Positions 9,646 through 16,327 of a DNA stretch of 16,327 nt are shown piece after piece. A program made the position numbers and the translations under genes. Within the stretch, counting starts at the first letter, position 1. Every line of letters begins with the position of its first letter. Location of the stretch: contig JAWQFJ010016634.1 of assembly GCA_034096865.1 (NCBI GenBank), positions 1 to 16,327 of the forward strand. Direction: 5' to 3'. The notes beneath the pieces are model-generated. The model saw nothing but the letters and a program-made list of their open reading frames with translations. It made no database searches and had not been told where the DNA came from. This DNA is from Theodoxus fluviatilis. Lineage: Eukaryota; Mollusca; Gastropoda; Cycloneritida; Neritidae.

Positions 9646-10450
9646 ATGCATGCATGCATGTGCATGCATGTGTGCAAGCATGTGTGCACTGTGAGCCTAT
9701 TTACCAGTATTATCGTATTATTTCATAGATGGGTGACTTCTTCCAACGGTTCAAACGAGACAAACCTGAAAAACCTGAGAAGAAAGAAGGTAACTATGGA
9801 GTTCCAAGGAAAACATGAGTCAGTGGGTAATGCTGTGGATGCATCATAAGACTTTATCAGTATGGAGAAAAAGAACCAATTTAGATGTAGATCCCTGTTG
9901 AACTTATGGACCAACTTGACCCAATACTGCGTAGCCTGATTGGACCAACTTGACCCAATACTGCGTAGCCTGATCAGTGAAGATCATCCAGCAAGACGTT
10001 TGGACTTGAGGTCAGCTGATGTGAGACACAACTGGGAAGAAATAATTTTGCCTTTTCATAATGGAAACTTGGCATTTGATGCTTATTGAGAAATATTGCT
10101 GCTTTATAAAAATATCATCAATGTTAAAAATGTGCAGGTGCTGAATCAAACATTGTGGAGCTCTTGGTTGGGCTCTCTGAACAACGGAATTTGGAACTTT
10201 TATTGAATGAAGTCTTTATCATCAGCTTCATTGTGACCAGCATTTCTTTCTGATGAAACTCTCAAAATCTGGCACCCATGACTGCAACCATTCCACTGAA
10301 TGTCATCTGTTCTCCATCAAGTTTCTTTAATGTCTTTTTTCTACAGAGAGCTCTCGTCAGGCACTGCTGGCCACCGACATCTGGTTCCACTTCACAGAGG
10401 GATTCAGCAATGCTGTCAGAAGAAATGTCAGGGTCCAGGACTTCATGTGA
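98..10450 (+). CDS. CHTF18: CHTF18 (CTF18) clamp-loader large subunit, C-terminal 225 residues in seven exons
   Basis: Joined exons 98-247, 2265-2395, 6360-6444, 6764-6819, 7676-7766, 9729-9789 and 10347-10450 total 678 nt, that is 225 residues plus TGA, with compatible phases at every junction. CTF18 with RFC2-5, CTF8 and DCC1 forms the nuclear CTF18-RFC complex, which loads PCNA and supports sister-chromatid cohesion and the replication checkpoint. Recognition rests on several family-like blocks: LRPVNTQLYSAREKE, the DGQYTYLLEPNIEEL stretch, LTYAARQLIAREIELEKMRR, a DFF motif, and the closing WFHFTEGFSNAVRR...QDFM. The last block is the conserved C-terminal tail that in this family contacts CTF8-DCC1. 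The AAA+ ATPase core (Walker A and B) is not in the window and must be encoded upstream. A charged, low-conservation linker (exons 6764-6819, 7676-7766 and 9729-9789) separates the helical block from the tail. No frameshift or stop interrupts the joined frame. Identification is from memory of the family, not a database search. Confidence 0.9.
570..626 (+). repeat. CA/C-rich microsatellite
   Basis: An imperfect (CA)n and C-run tract in the intron after exon a. It is the only long CA-phase tract on the coding strand. All the others found are TG-phase. Confidence 0.85.
976..1202 (+). repeat. Imperfect (TG)n microsatellite
   Basis: About 225 bp of TG repeat interrupted by A and C variants (TATG, CATG, GAGTG). 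It lies in the intron between exons a and b, upstream of the 61-bp array. Confidence 0.9.
1384..2303 (+). repeat. 61-bp minisatellite, 15 units, each carrying a 3' splice site and exon start
   Basis: The period is exactly 61 bp: the acceptor CAG is followed by GTGAAC at 1411, 1472 and so on every 61 bp to 2265. There are fifteen complete units from 1384 to 2298, then the AAAGC with which every unit begins. Each unit has about 22 nt of intron end (ACACCTTTGCCTGTTGTTGCAG-like, pyrimidine-rich) and 39 nt identical to the start of exon b. The only difference seen is G to T at 1859. Such homogeneity implies recent expansion or homogenisation. Confidence 0.97.
2265..2395 (+). CDS. CHTF18: CHTF18 exon b, downstream of the 15-fold acceptor array
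   Basis: TTGTTGCAG precedes 2265 and GTGAGT follows 2395. The 131 nt encode VNTQLYSAREKESLACLV through DGQYTYLLE plus two bases of a Pro codon. Only this last of 15 identical acceptors gives an exon made solely of conserved family sequence and in frame with both neighbours. Its first 34 nt are the last complete exonic part of the minisatellite and the next five (AAAGC) repeat the unit start. From 2304 on the sequence is unique. Confidence 0.88.
2404..2512 (+). repeat. (TG)n microsatellite directly after the exon b donor
   Basis: TG repeat with GAG and TATG interruptions that begins only a few bases after the GTGAGT donor at 2396. It ends abruptly at TTACGGACC. Confidence 0.92.
2513..3450. 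other. Intronic repeat-like DNA, unclassified
   Basis: About 0.9 kb between a TG tract and the Tc1 transposase with no coding potential. It starts in TGTTACGGACC (from 2510) and contains a perfect 12-bp palindrome GAATTATAATTC at 2528-2539. It also has a degenerate duplication of an AGTTGGCG...TAAAGC...GTT pattern near 2595 and 2763. TGTTAC at 2510 is matched by GTAACA at 3328-3333, which would fit an LTR-like end pair but could be chance. Confidence 0.35.
3355..4779 (-). mobile_element. Tc1-like element, ends uncertain
   Basis: The transposase must belong to an element of about 1.3-1.7 kb. The only inverted similarity found flanking it is short: AAATTCATT near 3355-3363 and its reverse complement near 4771-4779. 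That would give about 1.4 kb. Flanking TA duplication was not convincingly seen, so the boundaries are tentative. Confidence 0.3.
3451..4494 (-). pseudogene. Tc1/mariner transposase, broken by two N-terminal stop codons
   Basis: Reads on the - strand from ATG at 4494-4492 (MPRLSEEHRQ) to TGA at 3453-3451, 347 codons. Codon 11 is TAA (4464-4462) and codon 22 is TAG (4431-4429); after them the frame is open for about 320 codons. Tc1-family marks: an N-terminal helix-turn-helix region (GVHVTTIHRLRHRF), a GRPR hook (SGRPRVT), a second HTH with RTVRRRL, and the catalytic triad in FTDE, FQQDNAHPHTA and PDLNPIEHFWD. Thirty-four residues separate the second Asp from the Glu, giving DD34E. The enzyme would cut and paste its own element at TA sites. 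The length is normal for Tc1. A short product starting after the stops would lack the first DNA-binding helices, so it is probably inactive. It lies antisense to CHTF18 in an intron. Confidence 0.95.
4832..5306. repeat. Cluster of eight perfect-stem hairpins, two in direct duplicate
   Basis: Perfect arms read directly: 4832-4841/4849-4858 (10 bp), 4873-4883/4900-4910 (11 bp, with an inner AAGG/CCTT), 4957-4964/4977-4984 (8 bp), 5044-5050/5054-5060 (7 bp), 5066-5071/5078-5083 (6 bp), 5151-5157/5161-5167 (7 bp), 5173-5179/5188-5194 (7 bp) and 5281-5286/5301-5306 (6 bp). The pairs at 5044-5083 and 5151-5194 are two direct copies of one double-hairpin module. Stems are conserved while the second loop differs. 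No coding potential; identity unknown. Confidence 0.7.
5307..5410. other. Short AT-rich spacer before the long TG tract
   Basis: No gene is visible. AGTTCGACCCC at 5327-5337 resembles a tRNA-type B box, but no A box or tRNA fold accompanies it. Confidence 0.3.
5412..6247 (+). repeat. 836-bp compound (TG)n microsatellite
   Basis: Almost continuous TG repeat with scattered TATG, GAG, TTTG, CATG and GCG variants. Internal higher-order duplications are visible, for example a block from about 5474 repeated about 56 bp later, and a TTGTGTGTTTGTGTGCATG block near 5986 repeated about 42 bp later. It ends about 110 nt before exon c. Confidence 0.95.
6360..6444 (+). CDS. CHTF18: CHTF18 exon c
   Basis: CCTTGCAG precedes 6360 and GTGTGT follows 6444. 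The first base completes the Pro codon of the preceding exon, followed by 28 codons beginning NIEELVRFSGQKQ and ending LTYAARQLIARE in phase 0. LTYxxxQLIARE is a strongly recognisable CTF18 block. The donor GTGTGT is less canonical than the others here. Confidence 0.9.
6764..6819 (+). CDS. CHTF18: CHTF18 exon d
   Basis: TTCTTACAG precedes 6764 and GTAAGT follows 6819. The 56 nt encode IELEKMRRSDLYSGPEKT plus GT of a Val codon. Together with the previous exon it completes the IAREIELEKMRR helix conserved in CTF18. Confidence 0.88.
7366..7429 (+). repeat. (TCA)n microsatellite with TCT/TCC variants
   Basis: About ten ATC/TCA units followed by TCTTCATCCTCATCC-type variants, within an intron. 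Confidence 0.92.
7450..7467 (+). repeat. G-rich tract
   Basis: G runs of 6, 5 and 5 separated by single T. It has three runs, so it is not a canonical four-run quadruplex motif. Confidence 0.7.
7676..7766 (+). CDS. CHTF18: CHTF18 exon e, charged linker
   Basis: TTGCCAG precedes 7676 and GTTAGT follows 7766. The first base completes Val, then 30 codons follow, from TTATPGESKASVSDK to KPVMKELR, ending in phase 0. The sequence is Lys/Ser/Pro-rich, and this region is poorly conserved in the family, so support comes mainly from phase continuity and splice signals. Its donor lies inside a short hairpin and is the first copy of a 57-bp repeat. Confidence 0.78.
7767..7935 (+). repeat. 57-bp minisatellite, about 3 units, each starting with a 5' splice site
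   Basis: GTTAGTAATGC occurs at 7767, 7824 and (as GTTAGTAATGCA) 7881, a 57-bp period. The first copy is the donor of exon e. Copies two and three are preceded by ATAGG instead of CTAAGG, so they look like further donors. The third copy has one base change (G to A in GCGAGG) and breaks off after GTGTCA. Confidence 0.93.
7967..8589 (+). repeat. 31/44-bp minisatellite, 18 units
   Basis: AAGCTACACT occurs at 7967, 8011, 8042, 8073, 8117, 8148, 8179, 8210, 8254, 8298, 8329, 8360, 8391, 8422, 8453, 8484, 8515 and 8546. Units are 31 bp or, with an extra TTTTCTCTTGCAC, 44 bp. A second variation is GCAAGG versus TTCAAGG. It is intronic. Confidence 0.96.
8546..8735 (+). repeat. 96-bp tandem duplication at the end of the 31/44-bp array
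   Basis: The last 44-bp unit plus about 52 bp of flank (AGAACTTCTAACTGTCC...CAGTAGTA) occurs at 8546 and again at 8642. The array edge was therefore duplicated together with unique flanking sequence. Confidence 0.9.
8736..9572 (+). other. Intronic DNA without recognised features
   Basis: AT-rich sequence between the minisatellite and the TG tract. It includes an AATAAA at about 9034, inside the intron. No exon with family similarity was found. Confidence 0.5.
9573..9674 (+). repeat. (TG)n tract with terminal (CATG)n
   Basis: TG repeats with TATG interruptions that end in a CATGCATG run. The tract stops about 55 nt before exon f. Confidence 0.92.
9729..9789 (+). CDS. CHTF18: CHTF18 exon f
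   Basis: TTTCATAG precedes 9729 and GTAACT follows 9789. It encodes MGDFFQRFKRDKPEKPEKKE plus G of a Glu codon. The DFF motif matches the element that precedes the conserved tail in CTF18 proteins. A TG tract ends about 55 nt upstream. Confidence 0.82.
9908..9974 (+). repeat. 34-bp tandem duplication
   Basis: GGACCAACTTGACCCAATAC and the following 14 bases occur twice in tandem with a 34-bp period, in the last intron. Confidence 0.93.
10347..10450 (+). CDS. CHTF18: CHTF18 terminal exon with conserved C-terminal tail and stop
   Basis: TTTTTTCTACAG precedes 10347. After completing Glu, 33 codons run from SSRQALLATDIWFHFTEG to SNAVRRNVRVQDFM, then TGA at 10448-10450. The W-F-x-F-x-E-G-x-S-N-A-V-R-R signature is the most diagnostic part of the gene. 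In yeast the corresponding C-terminal segment recruits Dcc1-Ctf8, and that role is inferred here by homology. Confidence 0.92.
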
Positions 10451-11490
10451 CCTGCTCTGCCCTCTGCCCTTTGACTTGTATGCAAACACCAAATTCAAGT
10501 ACCTTCAAAGACCTCCATGTTTTTTCCAGCAACTGGAAGACAGGTGGTCACAGACTCCGTAGACACACAGCACAGCTGGACCTGTTAATTTGCATGCAGT
10601 TGGGAAGAGTTTGAGTGCACCAAGTGCCCAAACCAACTGTGAGGAGTGGTCTCTTCTGGTGGCCATGGGACAGAAAAAGTGGAACATCCCATAACTATGA
10701 CAGTAGTGTACCCTGACTGGATGAAGATGGCATGAAGTGACCATAGGGCAGTGTTTCGTATGTGCTTGCTTACTAATGACATTCTTGGGGGGAGGGCCAC
10801 ACCTGGGCATAGCTCCAGTCACCTGTCTGTTGTCCTGATCTGTGCACTGAGGGCTTATCATGGGCAGAACCAGCCTCCTTCCACTTCTACTCTACTGTAG
10901 AGCTCAGGTCTCTGGTGTTCCGTCGGACTCTAATCCAGTGTGATGCCTTCTCCGCTGACTGCCATAGCTCTCACCACCTTGGTGCATTGGCAGCTGGAGA
11001 GACCAAACCATCTGCAGGTGTTCTGTAGCAAGTGGCCTACAACCCCCAGCTCCCACCCCAGCAGCCAGGATTTCAGATGCTTGGCAAGAGGTTCATACTT
11101 TGCAAGCTTGATATGATTCCGCTTCTCCATACATGGGATTAGAGGACAGTATAACTGAACTGGCTGCTCTTTCTGTTGCCTTTTTATTGGTTGTCCAATG
11201 TTCTGAGATGGGCGAGAGGCATTTTGTGAGGATAAAATATGACCTCTACTTATCTGTGAAAGTTTAGGGCCAGTGTTGTCATGTAGGAGTGACAGCAACA
11301 ACTTCATCTTGGGTTTGTAAAAAAAAAGTGTGTTGGATATTGCACAGTGCACTGCCTTTGTTGATCTGGAATGGGCATTTGTATTTCGTCGTTGTGGATG
11401 TATCTGCTGCAGACCAAATGGAAAAGACCCGATTCACCACTGGGCCTTTGGCTGTTTGTGATGATAGAAATAAATGAATCATACTGTACA
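10451..11490 (+). other. CHTF18: Probable CHTF18 3' UTR
   Basis: About 1 kb follows the TGA, with no convincing coding sequence or obvious repeat, and ends shortly after the first AATAAA noted. The short reading frames here on both strands have no recognisable content. Confidence 0.6.
11469..11474 (+). promoter_or_regulatory. Polyadenylation signal AATAAA
   Basis: Canonical hexamer about 1 kb downstream of the CHTF18 stop on the same strand. The cleavage site would be expected 10-30 nt further on. Confidence 0.55.
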
Positions 11491-11930
11491 GGATATGAAT
11501 GATGGGAAACGACTGGAGTAACGTTTCATATTTATTCTGTGGTTAGTGTTATGCAGTAGTTGCATGAAATGATGGTAGTTGATGGAAGATACAGATGGGA
11601 CAAGAGGTATTTTCATTAAACATGTGCAAAACCAATGTCATCTGTTGTTCTTTACTCGGCGTGTAAAACAGTGTGTATGACCTGCAAGTCTAAAGAGATT
11701 TTTGTTTTCTTTTTCAACGAATTGTTTTTGTTAATATTTGAGAATCATCAGCCATGCATTCCCTATGTTCTGTTTGAGTATGGAAGATGAATAGTAAATA
11801 AGAATGCAGATCTCTTTCTTAAAGTTCTCATGTTCTTACCAAGTGAAAGTTTAGCACAAACGTCATGTCAAAACTTTGCCTGCACAATATCGGCAGTCTG
11901 AGAAAAGAAGAAAAAACAAAGGCATAGAAC
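11491..11930. other. Intergenic sequence, nothing recognised
   Basis: It lies between the CHTF18 poly(A) signal and a possible - strand poly(A) signal. No reading frame or repeat worth listing was seen. Confidence 0.4.
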
Positions 11931-11941
11931 GTTTACTTGAC

Positions 11942-11947
11942 TTTATT
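11942..11947 (-). promoter_or_regulatory. Possible - strand polyadenylation signal AATAAA
   Basis: TTTATT on the + strand reads AATAAA on the - strand. It lies about 600 nt downstream (in - sense) of the stop of the putative terminal exon at 12544, consistent with a convergent gene. Confidence 0.35.
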
Positions 11948-12543
11948 GAGATAATGTAAATGCCAGTGGAAATCACCAGATAAGTGCAGAACGCACAGTG
12001 AGGACAAGACAGGCACGGAGATGTACTGGTGAGGCACAAGCACGAGCAGTGTGACCGTGGATTCATCAACAGCTGTCTTGGGAACCGAAGCTGCAGTGCA
12101 AAAATGCAAGTCCCAAGACTAAGGGTACTCCTCAGCCTACAACTGGGTGCAAAACTATGGGGAAAATGCAGAATGGTGACAGGCAATACAGAGATCAAAT
12201 ATGTACAGATGGCAGACTCATTTTCTGCCAAGAAAAAGAATTGTCCAACACTCCTTCGAGATGTACATGCTGTACGGCATTTGCAGTTACAAACTTCCCT
12301 CTGTGATTATTGTCTTGGTCCCTCCCTCCTCCTGAAATGCATGGTGCACAAGTTAAAACAATGGCAAACCTTCTGAGATGCTCACCAGCAAGCATGAAAA
12401 CTGAAAAGCTTTCTTGACAATGCCTTAGAACTTCAAGAAAATTTATGCTGCTAGCATGGAAATATGTGAAGATGAAAAATGTACGCTCGTAACAATAAAA
12501 CCATTCCAGACATTAATACGAAGCAATTTATAGTGAAATTCCA

Positions 12544-12692
12544 TCAGGCAGTGTCATTGGACTTCAGGGAGTTTGCAGACTTCCCCATCTGTAAAGATGG
12601 AAACAAAAGCCTATCTTGACGACTATCTGGTGTGCAGGCATGAATGAAAGCCTTGCTGAACAATGTCATCAGCAAGAAAACTATGAGGAGCA
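12544..12692 (-). CDS. Putative terminal exon with a membrane segment, unrecognised gene
   Basis: On the - strand a TTTACCCTTTTAATGCCTGCAG-like acceptor ends at 12693. The 149 nt that follow encode about 49 residues, then TGA. The start is very hydrophobic (LLIVFLLMTLFSKAFIHA), like a transmembrane helix. A short polar tail ending KSANSLKSNDTA follows. An AATAAA is found downstream on the same strand. The open frame continues upstream to 13023 without family-like features. I do not recognise the protein, and chance openness remains possible. Confidence 0.3.
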
Positions 12693-12699
12693 CTGCAGG

Positions 12700-14500
12700 C
12701 ATTAAAAGGGTAAATGGCTTGCAAGCTTGGCATGACGTGAGAGTGGATGGAGTGAGCAGCCAAGTGAGAGAGGGTCGTAAGCACCTAGTTGCCACAGGAT
12801 GAACAAGTTCAGTAAATTCTAAGTATACACCTGCAGACATTTCAGTGTGACGGAGTTCACCATGCTGTTGGCAAACACTTGTCCTTGTATGGAAATGAGG
12901 AGTCGGCTGGCACTTGGGTCTCCTGTATGATTCATTTGCTGTGGTGACTTCACAAAGGCATGAGGTGTTTTTTCTCCCAAAACACAGCGTGTATTGAATT
13001 AAAATGATGACCATATCAGCCAAGGTGGGATTAGTTTAAATGATACAAAGATTCTCAAAGAAGTTTAGTTACGAACAGACATATAGACATGCCATTATAT
13101 TATGATTTGTAGTTACATTTCTCCATATGCTGGATGTGCAATGTCAGTTGCAAAAACACTATAGAAAACGGATCAAATCAACTAATGATGTTTGTGACAG
13201 AGTAGTGTCCCAAGGAAAAATAGTAGTTTACCAAACCACGTAGAAAGACAGCACATTGAATCCACTAATGCAGAAGATGGCACAGTCTACAGACCATTAA
13301 AAGCAACGTGCTTCCACACATCCCCCCCCCTCCCTTCATTTTGCCTATTGTATAACAGTCTTGTGTACCTAACCATGGCAATACTGTAGTATGAAAAATG
13401 AAAGAACCAACAAAAAATGTCAATTCATATTTGACAACACTGCTGCTAGATTTACAAGCAAATATATTGCATAATGTGACAGAAAAAGGGCATCATATCT
13501 AGTCAAATAAAATGATGACAATAGCATGACAAACATGTGGTTGATAATATCATTTAATGAATGCAACAATATTAATATGGAAATCTGGAGGAGCTGCGGA
13601 GAACAGCTGCATTTGTGCGGGTGACTGGCGCAATCATCTAGCGATCGACAAGAAGAAGAAGAAGATTAAAATATTACTATTATTGTTCTTCACACAAAGC
13701 ACGACTACAATGAGAAAGCAAGTCATAGAGCTAGTATAAGAATGTTGACCACTGTAGAGCAAGCTGTGATACGAAAAGTGAATAATCTGACCGTGAAAAT
13801 ACGAAGTGTGATTGTGAGAATAGATACGTGTCAGCACTCGAGTTCACATGGTGGTCAGACCATGATAATTGATGCAGAATGAACAACGTTGTTCGCCAGC
13901 TATACCTAATTCATGGGTAATATCAACACATATCAATAACCAACATGTACTATACAATTTAATGTGATACAATACAAGCAACATGTAGATATTGTTATAC
14001 ATCATTTATATTGTGTCACTGGTCAGCTCATCGATATACACTTCCAGTCATTATTTGCAGTGCATTCCACTGCTTAGAAAAGAGAAAAGATCTTGTTGGG
14101 AGTTTTGTGCTTGTAATAAGCAGACAACTAGTCAATAATATGTATAACAATAACTATAGTCGATGTTGCGATTCACATTACAAATGATCTTCTGTTGGTG
14201 GATTTTAAACTTCTGAAAACTTCACTGCTAGCTGTGCCAGTTTTCCAGCAAAAGGCCATCAAGGGAAGCATAGAGTATACCAAGGAGGATGTAGATATGT
14301 GCACCACCATTTCCTCCCCACCGTTATCCATGGGTTTGTGTTTTCCTCATGGACACATGCTTCGCTCCTGCTTAAAGAGAGGCAGAGTGATTTGGATATC
14401 TTGCCGATGGATGCAATTCTAACATTCTTCCAACATCAAATGCCACACCTATTGGTTATAAATATGAAAAAAGACATTCTAACTAGAGGACTGTTCAACA
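12700..14500. other. AT-rich non-coding DNA, no gene recognised
   Basis: No exon or RNA gene is supported. It contains a C-run at about 13322-13330 and a short (AAG)n run at about 13650-13664. Confidence 0.4.
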
Positions 14501-14504
14501 TAAT

Positions 14505-14531
14505 TATTCATCATCATCATCATCATCATCA
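14505..14531 (+). repeat. (CAT)n microsatellite
   Basis: Eight or so CAT/ATC units, immediately before the purine-rich domain. Confidence 0.88.
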
Positions 14532-14545
14532 TAATCGGCTTATGG

Positions 14546-16327
14546 GACAGCGAAGGGGGGAGAGGGGAAAGGGGAAGGGCAGGGAGCGGAAGAGGAAGGC
14601 GGGGGGGGAAGGGGACGGGCAGCGGGGGAGGAGGGAGGAGCGGGTGACGGCAGCAAGAGACAGAAAAAATGCGGGAAAGACAAGGCGCAAGGGCGAAAGA
14701 GGAGGAGGTGATCAGGGGGAAGAGGGGAAGCGAAAGCTGTGGTGGGCAGCAGGGGCAGGAGGAGGGGAAGGGGGAGAGGAGAGAGGGCGGGAGGAGCGAA
14801 GAGGGCGGGTGAGCAAGTGGAGAGATAGTGGGCAGCGGAGAGAGGAGGAGCCTGGAGGAAGCGATGGCAGGAGATCTGCAGAGGGGAGAGCAGGGGGCAA
14901 GGATGTCGGGGTAGTCTGGTAAAGAAGGAAGAGGGCACGAAAGGCGGGGCAGTTAGAAGCGGTGCGAGGACAGGAGGGCAAGAGAAGAGGAGTGGAACCA
15001 GGAGGAAAGGGGAATTGTCAGCGGATAGACAGGTAGATAGACATGGAGGAAGAGCAGGCAAGGGGCACGGCAGTGGGGCAAGGGAGATCAGAGAAGTGGG
15101 CAAAGAAGAGGAGGATAAGAGTGGGCCAAGCTCACAGGTACTAGGAGGGGAAGGGCATTGGGGCAGAAGTCAGCCACAGGAGAAGTGAAAGCGAGAAAGA
15201 AGTGTTGGGGACGGGGCAGTTAATGGGGGAAAGCGAGAAGTGAGTCGGCGAAGGAACAATAGATGAATGGGATACTAGGGAAGCACGGAAGAAAGAGATG
15301 TAAGTGGTGAAGTGCGGGAAAGGGAAGGAAGGTTTTGGGGTGTCTGATAGATAGGGTGGTGAAGAGAGGATAAGTGGTGAATAGGGAGAGAGGAGAAGAT
15401 AGAAAGTAGGAGTAGAGACGCTAGAGTATTAAGTTAGGAGGAGGGGGTAGGTAGACATCCAGTCATGTAGGGAGGGAAATGAGTGTGGATGAGAGGTGGA
15501 GTCGGGAGGTCATAGGGTGGTTAAGAGAGGAGAAGGTATAATAGGTGAAGAAGGGGTGATGATAGAGAGAATTAGGGAAAGGTGTAATTAGAAAGAAAAG
15601 GAAGATATCTACAGAGTAGAAATAGAGGGGCAGGGGAAAAGGAGAGTATAATAGTAGGGAGATAGAAAGGTAAGTAAAGGGTATAGAGGCTTAAGTTGAT
15701 AATGAAAGGGTAGGACAAGGGGCTGGAAGGGTGAAAGCATGGATGGGTAATCGTATTGGTAGTTGAACAAAAAGGGTGTAAGGGGAGAGACAGGTGGAAT
15801 CGTCAACGGAGGGGTGTTGGAAGGGGATAAAAAGAAGGAAAAGAGGAAATTGGTTCGGGTGGTGAAGGCTGGGTAAGAGTTTACTGAGGTGGTGTACATT
15901 GATAAAGTAGAATCACAGGAGCGGAAAGAAGCGTCTTAAGGAATATGGGTATGGCATCAAGGTGGTAGTGACAGGTAAGATCAGTAAGGTGGTTGACTGA
16001 TGCAAAGGGAAGATTGTTTGAAGATTGCAGATAGGGATTCATACTCCTATGTTGAGGAGAATAAGGTGGGGGAAGCGAAGTTAGGAGCAGAGTATAAGGA
16101 TGTGTGCATTAGGGGGAGAAGAAGGAGTAATGATAATTAGTATGTGATGAAAGAGAAGGGGGAAATGGGAGGTCTGAGAATGTGAAAGAAGGAAGTGTTG
16201 TAGCAGGGCATGAGATAGGAAAATTCATGGAGCAGTGGAAGCATGGAAGTGATATGGTTTAGATGACAAGGTTGATGCACCGAGATTAGTGAGTGAAGGG
16301 GGTTCAATTTGTATCGAGTTATTGTGA
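14546..16327 (+). repeat. Long purine-rich, strand-asymmetric low-complexity domain
   Basis: From about 14546 to the window end the + strand is dominated by G and A. A hand count of 14581-14640 gives 55 of 60 purines and no T; a hand count of 15841-15900 gives about 39 of 60. C is rare throughout, and T rises toward the right end. No simple period is visible. GGGGAAGGGGACGGGCAGC followed by a G run (about 14605-14628) is a four-run quadruplex motif. Open frames here on both strands reflect composition only. Confidence 0.85.

Noticed and set aside
13557..13739. SINE or small gene with an (AAG)n tail
   Set aside because: The tail is short and no promoter boxes or target duplication were visible.
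14299..15103. Arg/Gly/Glu-rich (+) and Pro/Leu/Ser-rich (-) open frames, and a similar - strand frame at 15609-15899
   Set aside because: Composition effect of the purine-rich domain; no domain or splice context.

Overview
This is a eukaryotic, metazoan-type nuclear window. Short exons with GT/AG borders are separated by introns full of (TG)n microsatellites, minisatellites and a Tc1/mariner element. The style (long TG tracts, Tc1 elements, homogeneous minisatellites) fits a lophotrochozoan such as a mollusc, but that placement is inference.

The only gene recognised with confidence is the 3' end of CHTF18 (CTF18), the large subunit of the alternative clamp loader CTF18-RFC, on the + strand. 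Seven exons can be joined without a frame break: 98-247, 2265-2395, 6360-6444, 6764-6819, 7676-7766, 9729-9789 and 10347-10450. They encode the last 225 residues plus the stop. The AAA+ clamp-loader core would lie upstream, outside the window. A 3' UTR of about 1 kb follows, with an AATAAA at 11469-11474.

Region by region: 1-97 is the end of an intron. Intron 248-2264 has a CA tract, a TG tract and a 61-bp minisatellite of 15 near-identical units. Each unit contains the 3' splice site and the first 39 nt of the next exon. Intron 2396-6359 starts with a TG tract, then carries unclassified repeat-like DNA, a broken Tc1 transposase on the - strand (3451-4494), a cluster of hairpins (4832-5306) and an 836-bp TG tract. 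Intron 6820-7675 has a TCA microsatellite and a G-rich tract. Intron 7767-9728 opens with a 57-bp minisatellite that repeats the 5' splice site about three times, continues with a 31/44-bp minisatellite, and ends with a TG tract just before the next exon.

Downstream of CHTF18, 11490-14500 is mostly unannotatable. It may hold the last exon and 3' UTR of a convergent - strand gene encoding a C-terminal membrane segment (12544-12692). From about 14546 to the window end is an almost 1.8-kb purine-rich, strand-asymmetric domain.

No prokaryotic system, CRISPR array, rRNA or tRNA was seen. The most unusual feature is that two independent minisatellites in one gene have each copied a splice site: an acceptor in one intron and a donor in another.
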